A stretch of 64,000 nt of DNA from Mycolicibacterium thermoresistibile (GCF_900187065.1 NZ_LT906483.1:3968001-4032000), one strand, 5' to 3'; positions 53,157-61,740 are shown, counted from the stretch's first letter. Notes: generated from the letters alone by a model not told the origin. Translations and numbers: made by a program.

Positions 53157-53263
53157 TGGGCGAGTTGTATTACCACCCATACGACTTCGACATCGACGAC
53201 GATCCGTACCGGGTGTGGCGGCGGATGACCGGGGCGTCATTCCCACCTCACCTCATCGGGTGA
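53156..53263 (+). pseudogene. Cytochrome P450 N-terminal remnant
   Basis: ATG 53156, overlapping the previous stop (TGATG), opens MGELYYHPYDFDIDDDPYRV followed by WRRMTG. The pattern YYxPYDFxIDxDPYxVWxRL is the start of many mycobacterial P450s. After about 25 codons the similarity stops and the frame ends at 53263, inside the 3' end of ligD on the other strand. No P450 heme loop or I-helix follows, so the rest of the gene was lost. Confidence 0.7.
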
Positions 53264-55537
53264 CTTGTCCGGACGCAGCCCGCGCCAACTGGGTTGGCGC
53301 AGCCGGTTGTCGGCGGTGCGCTCGCTGTAGCGCACCTCGCCGACCAGCTCCGGCCGCACGTACGTCACCCCTTTGGCGTCGGGGCGCGGCAACGGGTCGA
53401 CGAACGGACTCTCGTCGGTCTCCAGCGGTGCGAGCAACTGCTTGAGCTCGGCCAGTTGCTTGTCGGTGAATCCGGTACCGACCCTGCCGACGAACTGCAG
53501 TCCTCCTTCGGTAGGGATGCCCAGCACCAGCGCGCCGATGCCGCTGGACCGGCCGCCCTCGCCCTTGCGCCAGCCGCCGATCACCACCTCCTGCATGTTC
53601 CAGATCTTGTCCTTGATCCACGCTTTCGAGCGCCGGCCCGGCTGATAGATCGAGTCGTGCCGCTTGGCCACCACGCCTTCGAAGCCGCGTTCCCGCGCGT
53701 ACTCCAGCGCCTCGGCTCCGGTGTCGCCGGGTAACAGGTCCGGCACGATCAGACCGTCCTTCTCGGCCAACGCGAGCAGGACCCTGCGGCGGTCGGAATG
53801 CTTGGCGCGCAACAAGGAGCGGCCGTCCAGCCACAGGATGTCGAATGCCCAGAACTCGATGTGGGTGGCGCGGGCCCGGTTCTGCATCTCACCGAAGCTC
53901 GGCACCCCGGACCCGTCGAGCGCCACCACCTCCCCGTCGAGCACCACCTGGTGGTCGGCCAGATCGGCGGCCATCGCCTGCAGCGTCGGGAACTCCTTGG
54001 TGACATCGCGTCCGCTGCGCGACCGCAGGCACAGCTTGCCGTGGTCGATGTGGACCAGCAGCCGGTAGCCGTCCCATTTGCCTTCGAAGGCATGCGTCTC
54101 GGCGGAGAGGCGCGCCACCGAGCCGTGGGTGGCCAGCATCGGTGTGAAGTCCTCGGGCCGTATCTCGGTGCGCGGCTTCTGATCCTTCATCTTGTGCGCC
54201 AACCAGTTCTTGCCGTCGGTCTGGATGAGCGCGTAACGTCCGGAGATCTTCTCGCCGTGCAGGGTGATGATGACCTCGCCGCCCTCGGCGTCCTCGTCCG
54301 GGCCGACGTCGTTGAACTTCTCGGCCTCGTAGGTGCCGGTGTCCCAGATCAGCATCTTGCCGCCGCCGTACTCGCCTTCGGGGATCTCGCCGTGGAAGGT
54401 CAGATATTCCAGCGGATGGTCCTCGGTGTGCACGGCCAGGTGGTTGACCGACGGGTCGTCGGGCAGATTCTTCGGGATCGCCCAGCTCACCAGCACCCCG
54501 TCGCGTTCCAGCCGCAGGTCGTAGTGCAGCCGTCGCGCGTGGTGCTCCTGGATCACGAAGCGGTTGTCGTCTCCCGTCGCGGCAACGGTTTTCGGGACGG
54601 GTTCGGGTGTTCTGGCCGGATCCCGCATGCTGCGATAGCTGCTGAGCCGATCGGCGACCGGGGCGTCGGCGTCCATCGGGGCCAGCAGGTCGCCGAGCCG
54701 GTCGACCCGGTCCAGCACCTCGGTGAAGGTCAGGTGCCGCAGGTCGGGGTCGTCGATCTCGTCCCAGGTGCGGGGCGCGGCGACGGTCGGATGCTCGCGG
54801 CCGCGTAGCGAATACGGGGCGATGGTGGTCTTGGCGGCGTTGTTCTGACTCCAGTCCAGGAACACCTTGCCGGTGCGCACGCTTTTGGTCATCGTCGCGG
54901 TGACCAGCGTGGGCATGGCCTTCTCCAACTGCAGGGCGACCCGTTTGGCCAGCACCGACGCACCCTGCGAACTGATCGGCTCGTCCAGTGGCACATACAG
55001 GTGCAGGCCCTTGCTGCCGCTGGTCAGCGGGAAGGTGTCGAGGCCGATGTCGGTGATCAGATCGCGCACCTCGTGGGCCACCCGGCACAGTTCGCGCATC
55101 GTGACCCCTTCGCCCGGGTCGAGGTCGAACACGATGCGGGTGGCCGGCCCCATCGTCAACTTCCCGTCGCGCCCGCTGCGCCCACCCGCCACGAACCGCC
55201 ACTGCGGGACATGCACCTCCAGCGCGGCCTGCTGGGCGATCCAGGCCAGCCCCTCGCGGGTGTCGATGATCGGATAGGTGGTGGTCCGGGATTTGTGGGT
55301 GATGGTGCCGCGGGCCAGCCAGTCCGGCGCCGACGAGGCGAGCTGCTTCTCGAAGAACGACGCCTCGTGCACGCCGTTGGGCCAGCGCTTGCGGGTGACC
55401 GGGCGACCGGCGATGTGCGGCAGCATCGCGTCGGCGATCTCGATGTAGTACTCGAACACCTCGGCCTTGGTGGTGCCCGAGGCCGGGTAGAGCACCTTGT
55501 CGGGGTTGGTGAGTTTCACCCGCTCATAGCGCTCCAT
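53237..55537 (-). CDS. ligD: Multifunctional ATP-dependent DNA ligase LigD
   Basis: About 766 residues in the mycobacterial order polymerase, phosphoesterase, ligase. POL domain about 1-290 (ERVKLTNPDKVLYPASGTTK, RIVFDLDPGEG with catalytic Asp pair, SGSKGLHLYVPL). PE domain about 320-450 (RFVIQEHHARRLHYDLRLER, HPLEYLTFHGEIPEGEYGGG). LIG domain about 460-760 with the nucleotidyl Lys in EGKWDGYRLL and EGVVAKRHDS. With Ku it performs non-homologous end joining. ATG 55537; a GTG lies one codon upstream. Divergent from pfkB-ku. Confidence 0.96.
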   Translation of the reverse strand: MERYERVKLTNPDKVLYPASGTTKAEVFEYYIEIADAMLPHIAGRPVTRKRWPNGVHEASFFEKQLASSAPDWLARGTITHKSRTTTYPIIDTREGLAWIAQQAALEVHVPQWRFVAGGRSGRDGKLTMGPATRIVFDLDPGEGVTMRELCRVAHEVRDLITDIGLDTFPLTSGSKGLHLYVPLDEPISSQGASVLAKRVALQLEKAMPTLVTATMTKSVRTGKVFLDWSQNNAAKTTIAPYSLRGREHPTVAAPRTWDEIDDPDLRHLTFTEVLDRVDRLGDLLAPMDADAPVADRLSSYRSMRDPARTPEPVPKTVAATGDDNRFVIQEHHARRLHYDLRLERDGVLVSWAIPKNLPDDPSVNHLAVHTEDHPLEYLTFHGEIPEGEYGGGKMLIWDTGTYEAEKFNDVGPDEDAEGGEVIITLHGEKISGRYALIQTDGKNWLAHKMKDQKPRTEIRPEDFTPMLATHGSVARLSAETHAFEGKWDGYRLLVHIDHGKLCLRSRSGRDVTKEFPTLQAMAADLADHQVVLDGEVVALDGSGVPSFGEMQNRARATHIEFWAFDILWLDGRSLLRAKHSDRRRVLLALAEKDGLIVPDLLPGDTGAEALEYARERGFEGVVAKRHDSIYQPGRRSKAWIKDKIWNMQEVVIGGWRKGEGGRSSGIGALVLGIPTEGGLQFVGRVGTGFTDKQLAELKQLLAPLETDESPFVDPLPRPDAKGVTYVRPELVGEVRYSERTADNRLRQPSWRGLRPDKSPDEVRWE

Positions 55538-55709
55538 CACCTCACCGTATTACCCGTTGTCGCGTGGATCCACGACTCGTGCGCACCGCCGTCGGCTGAT
55601 CGACTTCTGCACCACGGTCACGATTTCGCCCGGACCACTGCCCCTGTGCAGAACTCGATGAGCGCCGGTTTCGTGTGCATCGGGGCGCGCCCACGGTAGC
55701 GTCAGCGCC

Positions 55710-56660
55710 ATGACCGCACGGGCGTTGGTGATCGGTGAAGCGCTGATCGACGTCGTCGAGCGGGACGGCCGGGTGCTCGGTGAGCATGTCGGCGGCAGCC
55801 CGCTCAACGTGGCCGTCGGCCTGGCCCGATTGGGTCGCGACGTCGACTTCCTCACCCACATCGCGGACGACGCGCGGGGCCGTCGCATCGCCGATCACCT
55901 CGCCGACTCCGGTGTTCAGCTGGTGCCCGGAAGCCGCACCGCCAAGCGCACCCCCACCGCGGTGGCCAGGCTGGACGCGACCGGCGCGGCCGACTACACC
56001 TTCGACATCGATTGGCAGCTGTCCGGAACTCCGGAGGTCGCCCCGCCGGTGGTGGCGCACACCGGGTCGATCGCCGCGGTGCTCGAACCGGGCTGCCGGG
56101 CGGCCGCGGCGTTGATCGACACCTATCACGTGTCGGCCACCACCACCTTCGACCCGAACGTGCGGCCGGCACTGATCACCGACGACACCGGCGCGCGCGC
56201 CCGGATCGACCGCTTCATCGAACGCTGTGACGTGGTGAAGGCCAGTGACGAGGATCTACAGTGGCTGGAACCAGGCCGCTCCCCCGAGCAGGTGGCGCAG
56301 ACCTGGCTGCGGATGGGGCCGTCGCTCGTCGCGGTGACGATGGGTGACCGCGGCGCGTACGCGGTGTGCGCGGCCGGCGAGGTGCGGGTGCCGGCCCGAC
56401 CGGTCGAGGTGGTCGACACCGTCGGCGCCGGGGACGCGTTCATGGCCGGACTGATCGACGCGCTGTGGTCGTTGCAGCTGCTCGGCGCCGAACGGCGGCG
56501 TCAGCTGGCCGGTATCGCCGTCGAGGCGCTGCAGCGGGTGGTGGAGACCGCGGCGCTGTCGTCGGCTCTGACGGTGGCGCGGGCCGGAGCCGACCTTCCC
56601 GACCGGGCGACCCGCGACGCGGCGGCTGCGGCGACGGAACGTGAAACGGGTACATACTGA
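55710..56660 (+). CDS. PfkB family carbohydrate kinase
   Basis: 316 residues, ribokinase fold. N-terminal GEALIDVVERDGR and GGSPLNVAVGLARLG (sugar site), DTVGAGDAFMAGL with the catalytic Asp near residue 247, and KASDEDLQWL. Most like fructokinases or 2-keto-3-deoxygluconate kinases; the sugar is not determinable. ATG 55710. It separates ligD from ku and lies 3 bases before ku on the same strand, so ku is probably read from its transcript. Confidence 0.9.
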   Translation: MTARALVIGEALIDVVERDGRVLGEHVGGSPLNVAVGLARLGRDVDFLTHIADDARGRRIADHLADSGVQLVPGSRTAKRTPTAVARLDATGAADYTFDIDWQLSGTPEVAPPVVAHTGSIAAVLEPGCRAAAALIDTYHVSATTTFDPNVRPALITDDTGARARIDRFIERCDVVKASDEDLQWLEPGRSPEQVAQTWLRMGPSLVAVTMGDRGAYAVCAAGEVRVPARPVEVVDTVGAGDAFMAGLIDALWSLQLLGAERRRQLAGIAVEALQRVVETAALSSALTVARAGADLPDRATRDAAAAATERETGTY

Positions 56661-56663
56661 ACC

Positions 56664-57593
56664 ATGCGCTCCATTTGGAAGGGTTCGATCGCCTTCGGCC
56701 TGGTGAACGTGCCGGTCAAGGTCTACAGCGCGACTCAGGACCACGACGTCAAGTTCCACCAGGTGCATGCGAAGGACAATGGGCGCATCCGCTACAAGCG
56801 GGTCTGCGAGGTGTGTGGCGAGGTGGTCGAGTACCGCGACATCGCCCGCGCATACGAATCCGACGACGGGCAGATGGTCGTCATCACCGACGAGGACCTC
56901 GCGACCCTGCCCGAGGAGCGCAGCCGCGAGATCGAGGTGGTCGAGTTCGTGCCGGCCGAACAACTCGATCCGATGATGTACGACCGTAGCTACTTCCTGG
57001 AGCCGGACTCGAAATCGTCGAAGTCCTATGTGCTGCTGGCGAAGACGCTGGCGCAGACCGACCGGATCGCGATCGTGCATTTCTCGTTGCGCAACAAGAC
57101 GCGGCTGGGGGCGTTGCGGGTCAAGGACTTCAGCAAACGCGACGTGATGATGATCCACACGCTGCTGTGGCCCGACGAGATCCGTGATCCCGATTTCCCG
57201 GTGCTGGACAAGGAAGTCGAGATCAAACCGGCGGAATTGAAGATGGCGGCCCAGGTGGTCGACTCGATGACCGACGACTTCCACCCCGATCAGTACCGCG
57301 ACACCTATCAGGAACAACTGCAAGAGTTGGTCCAGGCCAAACTCGAAGGCGGCGAGGCGTTCACCACCGAGGAGCAACCGACCGAACTCGACGAGACCGA
57401 GGACGTCTCGGATCTGCTCGCCAAACTCGAGGCGAGCGTGAAGGCACGTCGTTCCGGCGGGTCCTCCAAGTCCTCCGACGCGGATGACGGCGACAAGCCG
57501 AAGAAGTCCCCGGCCAAGAAGGCAGCGAAGAAGGCGCCCGCCAAGAAGGCAGCCAGGAAGGCGTCGGCGAAGAAGACCGCGCCGAAGAAATAG
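56664..57593 (+). CDS. ku: Non-homologous end joining protein Ku
   Basis: 309 residues, longer than the roughly 270-residue M. tuberculosis protein. The core (SIWKGSIAFGLVNVPVKVYS, QVHAKDNGRIRYKRVCEVCG, YVLLAKTLAQTDRIAIVHFS) is the bacterial Ku DNA-binding ring. The extension of about 40 residues at the C-terminus is a lysine/alanine repeat (KKAAKKAPAKKAARK) of the type seen in some fast-growing mycobacteria, giving non-specific DNA affinity. ATG 56664. The stop region is duplicated in the DNA: CGAAGAAATAGGG recurs 15 bases downstream (57583 and 57599). Confidence 0.96.
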   Translation: MRSIWKGSIAFGLVNVPVKVYSATQDHDVKFHQVHAKDNGRIRYKRVCEVCGEVVEYRDIARAYESDDGQMVVITDEDLATLPEERSREIEVVEFVPAEQLDPMMYDRSYFLEPDSKSSKSYVLLAKTLAQTDRIAIVHFSLRNKTRLGALRVKDFSKRDVMMIHTLLWPDEIRDPDFPVLDKEVEIKPAELKMAAQVVDSMTDDFHPDQYRDTYQEQLQELVQAKLEGGEAFTTEEQPTELDETEDVSDLLAKLEASVKARRSGGSSKSSDADDGDKPKKSPAKKAAKKAPAKKAARKASAKKTAPKK

Positions 57594-57618
57594 GGGTCGA
57601 AGAAATAGGGCGTGTGCC

Positions 57619-57819
57619 GTGCTGGTCGAGAACATCGCGCTGATCGCCTTCCCGGTGGTCGGGTCGGTGACGCTGGCGGTCAGCTACATCTGGTGTCGCC
57701 GCAGGATCGACCACTGGAACAACCCGTACGCCGAACCGATCATGCACGTCATCCAGGGCATCGCAGCGCCGGTTCCACGGCGGCCGAGGCGTCGCAGGCG
57801 GGTCAGGCGGATCCGGTGA
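57619..57819 (+). CDS. Small single-pass membrane protein
   Basis: 66 residues from GTG 57619: MLVENIALIAFPVVGSVTLA as a hydrophobic helix, then VSYIWCRRRIDHWNNPYAEP and a strongly basic end PRRPRRRRRVRRIR. GTG starts at 57612 or 57614 are out of frame. Lies 25 bases beyond ku. No family recognised; the basic tail would favour a cytosolic C-terminus. Coding likelihood moderate. Confidence 0.45.
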   Translation: MLVENIALIAFPVVGSVTLAVSYIWCRRRIDHWNNPYAEPIMHVIQGIAAPVPRRPRRRRRVRRIR

Positions 57820-57934
57820 CGCCGAAGGTGAACTCGTGCGCGAGATCTTCGCGGCGATTCTTCGCGCATGACAGCGTGATTTCTCGAACACGAGCTCACG
57901 TTCGAGGTGCTGTCAGGCCACCTCCCCCGCCCAC

Positions 57935-57948
57935 TAGAACGTGTTCCA
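57935..57948. promoter_or_regulatory. KstR-type operator upstream of SDR
   Basis: TAGAACGTGTTCCA fits T-N2-AAC-N2-GTT-N2-A, 66 bases upstream of the SDR at 58014 in an otherwise empty 194-base gap. Third box of this type in the window. Confidence 0.65.
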
Positions 57949-58013
57949 GAAATCGGACCACGGCGGGCGGCGAGCCTTGTTACGGTGGCCCCTGCCTAGA
58001 AAGAGAGGATCAC

Positions 58014-58805
58014 GTGATTCTGGACAGATTCCGGCTCGATGATCGGGTCGCAGTGGTCACCGGCGCGGGCCGCGGACTGGGCGCCGCGATGGCCGTCGCC
58101 TTCGCCGAAGCAGGCGCGGACGTGCTGATCTCGGCCCGCACCCAGGCGCAACTCGAGGAGGTCGCGGCGCAGATCGCCGCCACCGGCCGCCGCGCCCACG
58201 TCGTCGCCGCCGATCTCGCCCACCCGGAGGCCACCGCCGAGCTGGCCGGCGCGGCGGTCGAGGCGTTCGGGAAACTAGACATCGTCGTCAACAACGTCGG
58301 CGGTACGATGCCCGGTCCCCTGCTGAACACCTCCGCGAAGGAGATGCGCGACGCGTTCACCTTCAACGTCGGCACCGCGCACGCGCTGACGACCGCCGCG
58401 GTCCCGCTGATGCTGAAGCATTCCGGCGGAGGCAGCATCATCAACATCACCTCGACGATGGGCCGGCTGGCCGGCCGTGGGTTCGCCGCCTACGGCACCG
58501 CCAAGGCGGCGCTGGCGCACTACACCCGGCTCGCCGCGCTGGACCTGGCACCGCGGATCCGGGTCAACGCCATCGCCCCCGGATCGATCCTCACCTCGGC
58601 GCTCGACGTGGTCGCCTCGAACGACGAGTTGCGCACCCCGATGGAGCAGGCCACCCCGCTGCGCCGGCTCGGCGAACCCGCCGACATCGCCGCGGCCGCG
58701 GTGTATCTCGCCTCCCCCGCCGGCAGCTACCTGACCGGAAAGGTGCTCGAGGTCGACGGCGGCCTCACCCGCCCCAACCTCGACATGCCGATCCCCGATC
58801 TGTGA
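58014..58805 (+). CDS. SDR family oxidoreductase
   Basis: 263 residues: GAGRGLGAAMAVAFAEAGAD cofactor loop, NNVGGTMPG, TSTMGRLAGRGFAAYGTAK with Ser, Tyr and Lys, and GKVLEVDGGLTRPN. GTG 58014 has GAGAGGA 5 bases upstream; frames reaching back to 57612 overlap the small membrane gene and are not used. Downstream diaminopentanoate-dehydrogenase-like gene starts 12 bases after its stop, so they form an operon, probably under the KstR-type box. Paralogue of the SDR at 49107. Confidence 0.92.
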   Translation: MILDRFRLDDRVAVVTGAGRGLGAAMAVAFAEAGADVLISARTQAQLEEVAAQIAATGRRAHVVAADLAHPEATAELAGAAVEAFGKLDIVVNNVGGTMPGPLLNTSAKEMRDAFTFNVGTAHALTTAAVPLMLKHSGGGSIINITSTMGRLAGRGFAAYGTAKAALAHYTRLAALDLAPRIRVNAIAPGSILTSALDVVASNDELRTPMEQATPLRRLGEPADIAAAAVYLASPAGSYLTGKVLEVDGGLTRPNLDMPIPDL

Positions 58806-58816
58806 GGAGTTCCGCC

Positions 58817-59917
58817 GTGACCATACGAACCGCTGTCGTCGGCACCGGGAACGTCGGCCGCCACGCACTGGCGCAGGTCATCGCGGACCCGCGGTTCGAC
58901 CTGACCGCGGTGTGGGTCTCCTCCGCCGCCAAGGCCGGGCTGGACGCCGGTGAGCTTGCCGGGCTTGATGTCTCGACGGGAATCCGGGCCACCACGGATC
59001 TGGACGAGCTGCTGGCCACCGGGCCCGAGTGCGTCGTCTACACCGCGATGGCCGACAACCGGCTCAACGAGGCACTCGACGACTACCGGCGCATCCTGGC
59101 CGCCGGCAGCAACGTCGTCGGCAGCAGCGCGGTGTTCCTGCAGCACCCGTGGCAGGTGTTGCCGGCCGAACTCATCGCCCCGATCGAGGAGGCCGCCACG
59201 GCCGGGAACGCCAGCCTGTACGTCAACGGCATCGACCCCGGCTTCGCCAATGATCAACTGCCGCTTGCTCTTGCCGGCGCCTGCCAGCACATCGAACAGA
59301 TCCGGTGCCTGGAGATCGTCGACTACGCCACCTACGACAGCGCCACCGTTCTGTTCGACGTGATGGGATTCGGTAAGCCGCTCGACGAGATCCCGCTGCT
59401 GCTGCAACCCGGTGTGCTGACCATGGCGTGGGGTTCGGTGGTGCGCCAGCTCGCCGCCGGCCTGGGCATCGAGCTCGACGAGGTGCGCGAACAGTATGTG
59501 CGCGAACCCGCACCCGAGGATTTCGACATCGCCGCCGGCCACATCCCGCAGGGCAGCGCCGCGGCCCTGCGATTCGAGGTGCAGGGCATGGTCGACGGCC
59601 ATCCCGCGGTGGTCCTCGAGCACGTCACCCGATTGCGCGACGATCTGCGCCCGGACTGGCCACAGCCCGCCCAGCCCGGCGGCTCCTACCGCGTCGAGGT
59701 CACCGGGGAACCGTGTTACACCCTGGACCTGCGCCTGAGCAGTCCCCACGGCGACCACAACCATGCCGGGCTGGTGGCCACCGCGGCCCGGGTGGTCAAC
59801 GCGATTCCCCCGGTGGTCGCTGCGCCGGCCGGTATCCGGACCACTTTGGACTTACCATGGGTCAGCGGGACAGGCCGATACCTGCCCCCTGACCGGCCGG
59901 AAGGGACAATCCGATGA
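58817..59917 (+). CDS. Dihydrodipicolinate reductase / diaminopentanoate dehydrogenase-like protein
   Basis: 366 residues. TIRTAVVGTGNVGRHALAQV is the dinucleotide fold, then ECVVYTAMADNRLNEALDDY, GIDPGFANDQLPLALAG and FDVMGFGKPLDEIPLLLQ. GTG 58817 has GAGGAG 7 bases upstream; a GTG at 58802 overlaps the SDR stop. Second copy of this family in the window (other at 52050), each beside an oxidoreductase set. Substrate unknown; the KstR-type box upstream of its operon suggests lipid catabolism. Confidence 0.87.
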   Translation: MTIRTAVVGTGNVGRHALAQVIADPRFDLTAVWVSSAAKAGLDAGELAGLDVSTGIRATTDLDELLATGPECVVYTAMADNRLNEALDDYRRILAAGSNVVGSSAVFLQHPWQVLPAELIAPIEEAATAGNASLYVNGIDPGFANDQLPLALAGACQHIEQIRCLEIVDYATYDSATVLFDVMGFGKPLDEIPLLLQPGVLTMAWGSVVRQLAAGLGIELDEVREQYVREPAPEDFDIAAGHIPQGSAAALRFEVQGMVDGHPAVVLEHVTRLRDDLRPDWPQPAQPGGSYRVEVTGEPCYTLDLRLSSPHGDHNHAGLVATAARVVNAIPPVVAAPAGIRTTLDLPWVSGTGRYLPPDRPEGTIR

Positions 59918-60168
59918 AGGCATACCTGACTGCGCTGGGCGCCGCGATCCTCGGCGGTGCCGTGTCCGCGGCGATCGCCGCTGCGCCGACCGCGGTCGCC
60001 GAACCCAACAACCCGCTGCTGCCGCAGTGCGAGGTGACCGGCGGCAGCTCCGTCACCGGCGGGCAGACCACCGAGTGCGCGTCCCCGGGCAACGTTCAGA
60101 TCGATTCGACGCCACCCGATTACGGCTACGGGATGTTCCCGTGGGACGAGGTGTTCTGGACGCTCTAG
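59914..60168 (+). CDS. Small secreted Cys-pair protein, copy 1
   Basis: 84 residues. Signal peptide MKAYLTALGAAILGGAVSAA, cleavage near AVAEP. The mature part (about 55 residues) has two Cys in QCEVTGG...TTECASPGNVQI, likely a disulfide, then PPDYGYGMFPWDEVFWTL. Start ATG overlaps the upstream stop (ATGA). No known family. The neighbour at 60200 has the same layout. Confidence 0.75.
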   Translation: MKAYLTALGAAILGGAVSAAIAAAPTAVAEPNNPLLPQCEVTGGSSVTGGQTTECASPGNVQIDSTPPDYGYGMFPWDEVFWTL

Positions 60169-60199
60169 ATCGGCGTCGGCCGACACCGCGCGGTGTCGC

Positions 60200-60436
60200 A
60201 TGAGCCGCTTTACGAGGCGATCCTGTTGGCTCACCGCGGCATTGGGGAGCATCGTCGCCGCGGCGCTGGTCGGTGCTCCGACCGCGCCGGCCAAGCCGCA
60301 GTGCACCGACCTCACCCCGACGACGACCATGTGCCGAACCCCGGGCCACGTCCGGATCAGCACCTCCTCTCCGGCGCGGCCGTCCGGACCTCAGTACGGC
60401 TGGCCGCTCGGCGGGGTGGTGATCGGCTTCTTGTGA
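60200..60436 (+). CDS. Small secreted Cys-pair protein, copy 2
   Basis: 78 residues. Basic start MSRFTRRSCW, hydrophobic LTAALGSIVAAALVGAP, cleavage near APAKP. Mature part QCTDLTPTTTMCRTPGHVRI matches copy 1 in the spacing and in the C-x-x-PG-x-V-x-I piece, then YGWPLGGVVIGFL. Tandem paralogue, 31 bases after copy 1. Function unknown; exported. Confidence 0.72.
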   Translation: MSRFTRRSCWLTAALGSIVAAALVGAPTAPAKPQCTDLTPTTTMCRTPGHVRISTSSPARPSGPQYGWPLGGVVIGFL

Positions 60437-60449
60437 CGGAGCGCGGCTG

Positions 60450-61301
60450 ATGGGTGTCCGGCACGCCTACTTCGCGTACGGGTCCAACCTGTGCGTACAG
60501 CAGATGGCGCGGCGGTGTCCGGGCGCCTGCGATCCGCGGCCGGCTGTGCTGCCCGACCACGACTGGCTGATCAACCAGCGCGGGGTCGCCACCGTCGAAC
60601 CCTCCACCGGCGCTCGGGTGCACGGCGTGCTGTGGCATGTGACCGACACCGACCTGGCCACCCTGGACAGCGCCGAAGGGGTGCCGGTGCGCTACCGCCG
60701 CGACCGGCTCACCGTGCAGCTCGGCGACGGGGGCGCCGAGGCGTGGGTGTACATCGACCACCGCGTGGAGCCCGGTCCGCCGCGGCCCGGATATCTGGAA
60801 CGCATCATCGACGGTGCGCTGCACCACGGGCTGCCGCAGCGCTGGATCGGGTTTTTGCAGCGGTGGGATCCGGCGCACTATCCGCACCACCTGCCGTCGG
60901 CGCGCTACGACCCGGCGGACTCGCCGAGGCTCGCGGAGTTCCTCGACCATGTCGACGTCGGGGTGTCGCTGCACGGGTACGGACGCATCGGACGCAGCAC
61001 CGAGCTGCTGGTGGGAGGGCGAAACCGCTCGCTGGCAGTACATCTGGCCCGGAACGTGCGGATTCCGGGGTACCGGCTGGTCACCGATCTGGCGGCGATC
61101 CCGCGCGAGCTGCGCGGGCAGCACCCGGACAACCCGGTGAACCGACCGGCCCGTGGCGGGGCGCAGCTCGAGCTGTCCGCGCGGGTCCGGGGCATCAGCC
61201 CACGCAGCCCGCTGCCCGGCGACGACGGACTGACCGCCCCGGCGTGGGAGTTGATCGAGGGACTGGTCGCCGCGGCGCGCTCCTGGCCGCTGCCGGCGTA
61301 G
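60450..61301 (+). CDS. Gamma-glutamylcyclotransferase-like protein
   Basis: 283 residues. N-terminal AIG2/GGCT-type fold with FAYGSNLCVQQMARRCPGAC and the Glu of TLDSAEGVPVRYRRDRLTV expected as catalytic acid. The first half (about 110 residues) is the GGCT domain; the rest (HVDVGVSLHGYGRIGRSTEL onwards) has no family I recognise. GGCT enzymes release 5-oxoproline from gamma-glutamyl amines; here the substrate is unknown. ATG 60450 lies 13 bases after the small secreted gene. Ends in a strong hairpin at 61363. Confidence 0.82.
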   Translation: MGVRHAYFAYGSNLCVQQMARRCPGACDPRPAVLPDHDWLINQRGVATVEPSTGARVHGVLWHVTDTDLATLDSAEGVPVRYRRDRLTVQLGDGGAEAWVYIDHRVEPGPPRPGYLERIIDGALHHGLPQRWIGFLQRWDPAHYPHHLPSARYDPADSPRLAEFLDHVDVGVSLHGYGRIGRSTELLVGGRNRSLAVHLARNVRIPGYRLVTDLAAIPRELRGQHPDNPVNRPARGGAQLELSARVRGISPRSPLPGDDGLTAPAWELIEGLVAAARSWPLPA

Positions 61302-61362
61302 ACGCCCGCCGTGTCGCGTGCGCCGCTTTCCACAAGGAACACCAGGAACACGTGAGTAAAAT

Positions 61363-61398
61363 GATCCGGCCCGCCGGGTTCACACGACGGGCCGGATC
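61363..61398. terminator. 11-bp stem hairpin after GGCT-like gene
   Basis: GATCCGGCCCG (61363-61373) and CGGGCCGGATC (61388-61398) with a 14-base loop. No U tract. The remaining 230 bases up to the tRNA (61399-61627) show no gene. Confidence 0.6.
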
Positions 61399-61627
61399 TC
61401 GCGATGGCTCCCCTGGGTATCGGACGCCGAAGTTCGAGCCCTGGTTGACGTCTGCGGCAGACTGATGCCCGTTGCGCGGCATCGCCAAACCTCAAGAACA
61501 GATCTTGGTACATCCGATCGCGGATTTGGCCGGATTGCCCGGTTTGACGTCTGTCGAGACCTCCCCGCAGCGGGCCGGGTGGCGACGGCGGTACGCTGTG
61601 GCCGGTTCGGCGTTCACGCCGCGGCGG

Positions 61628-61703
61628 GCCCCCGTAGCTCAGGGGATAGAGCACGGCTCTCCTAAAGCCGGTGTCGCAGGTTCGAATCCTGCCGGGGGCG
61701 CCA
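61628..61703 (+). tRNA. tRNA-Arg (anticodon CCT)
   Basis: Complete 76-base cloverleaf: acceptor GCCCCCG pairing with CGGGGGC, D arm GCTC-AGGGGATA-GAGC, anticodon stem CGGCT/AGCCG with loop CTCCTAA (anticodon CCT, reads AGG), T arm GCAGG-TTCGAAT-CCTGC, discriminator G and encoded CCA. No insertion or integrase gene is associated. Confidence 0.97.
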
Positions 61704-61740
61704 CCCAGATGCCCTGCCTCGACTGATATCGCCGCCACGC

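Noticed and set aside
61425..61465. tRNA-like fragment with GTTCGAGCCC
   Set aside because: Only 6-7 bases match the T loop of tRNA-Arg; no integrase, no direct repeat, so not an attachment site.
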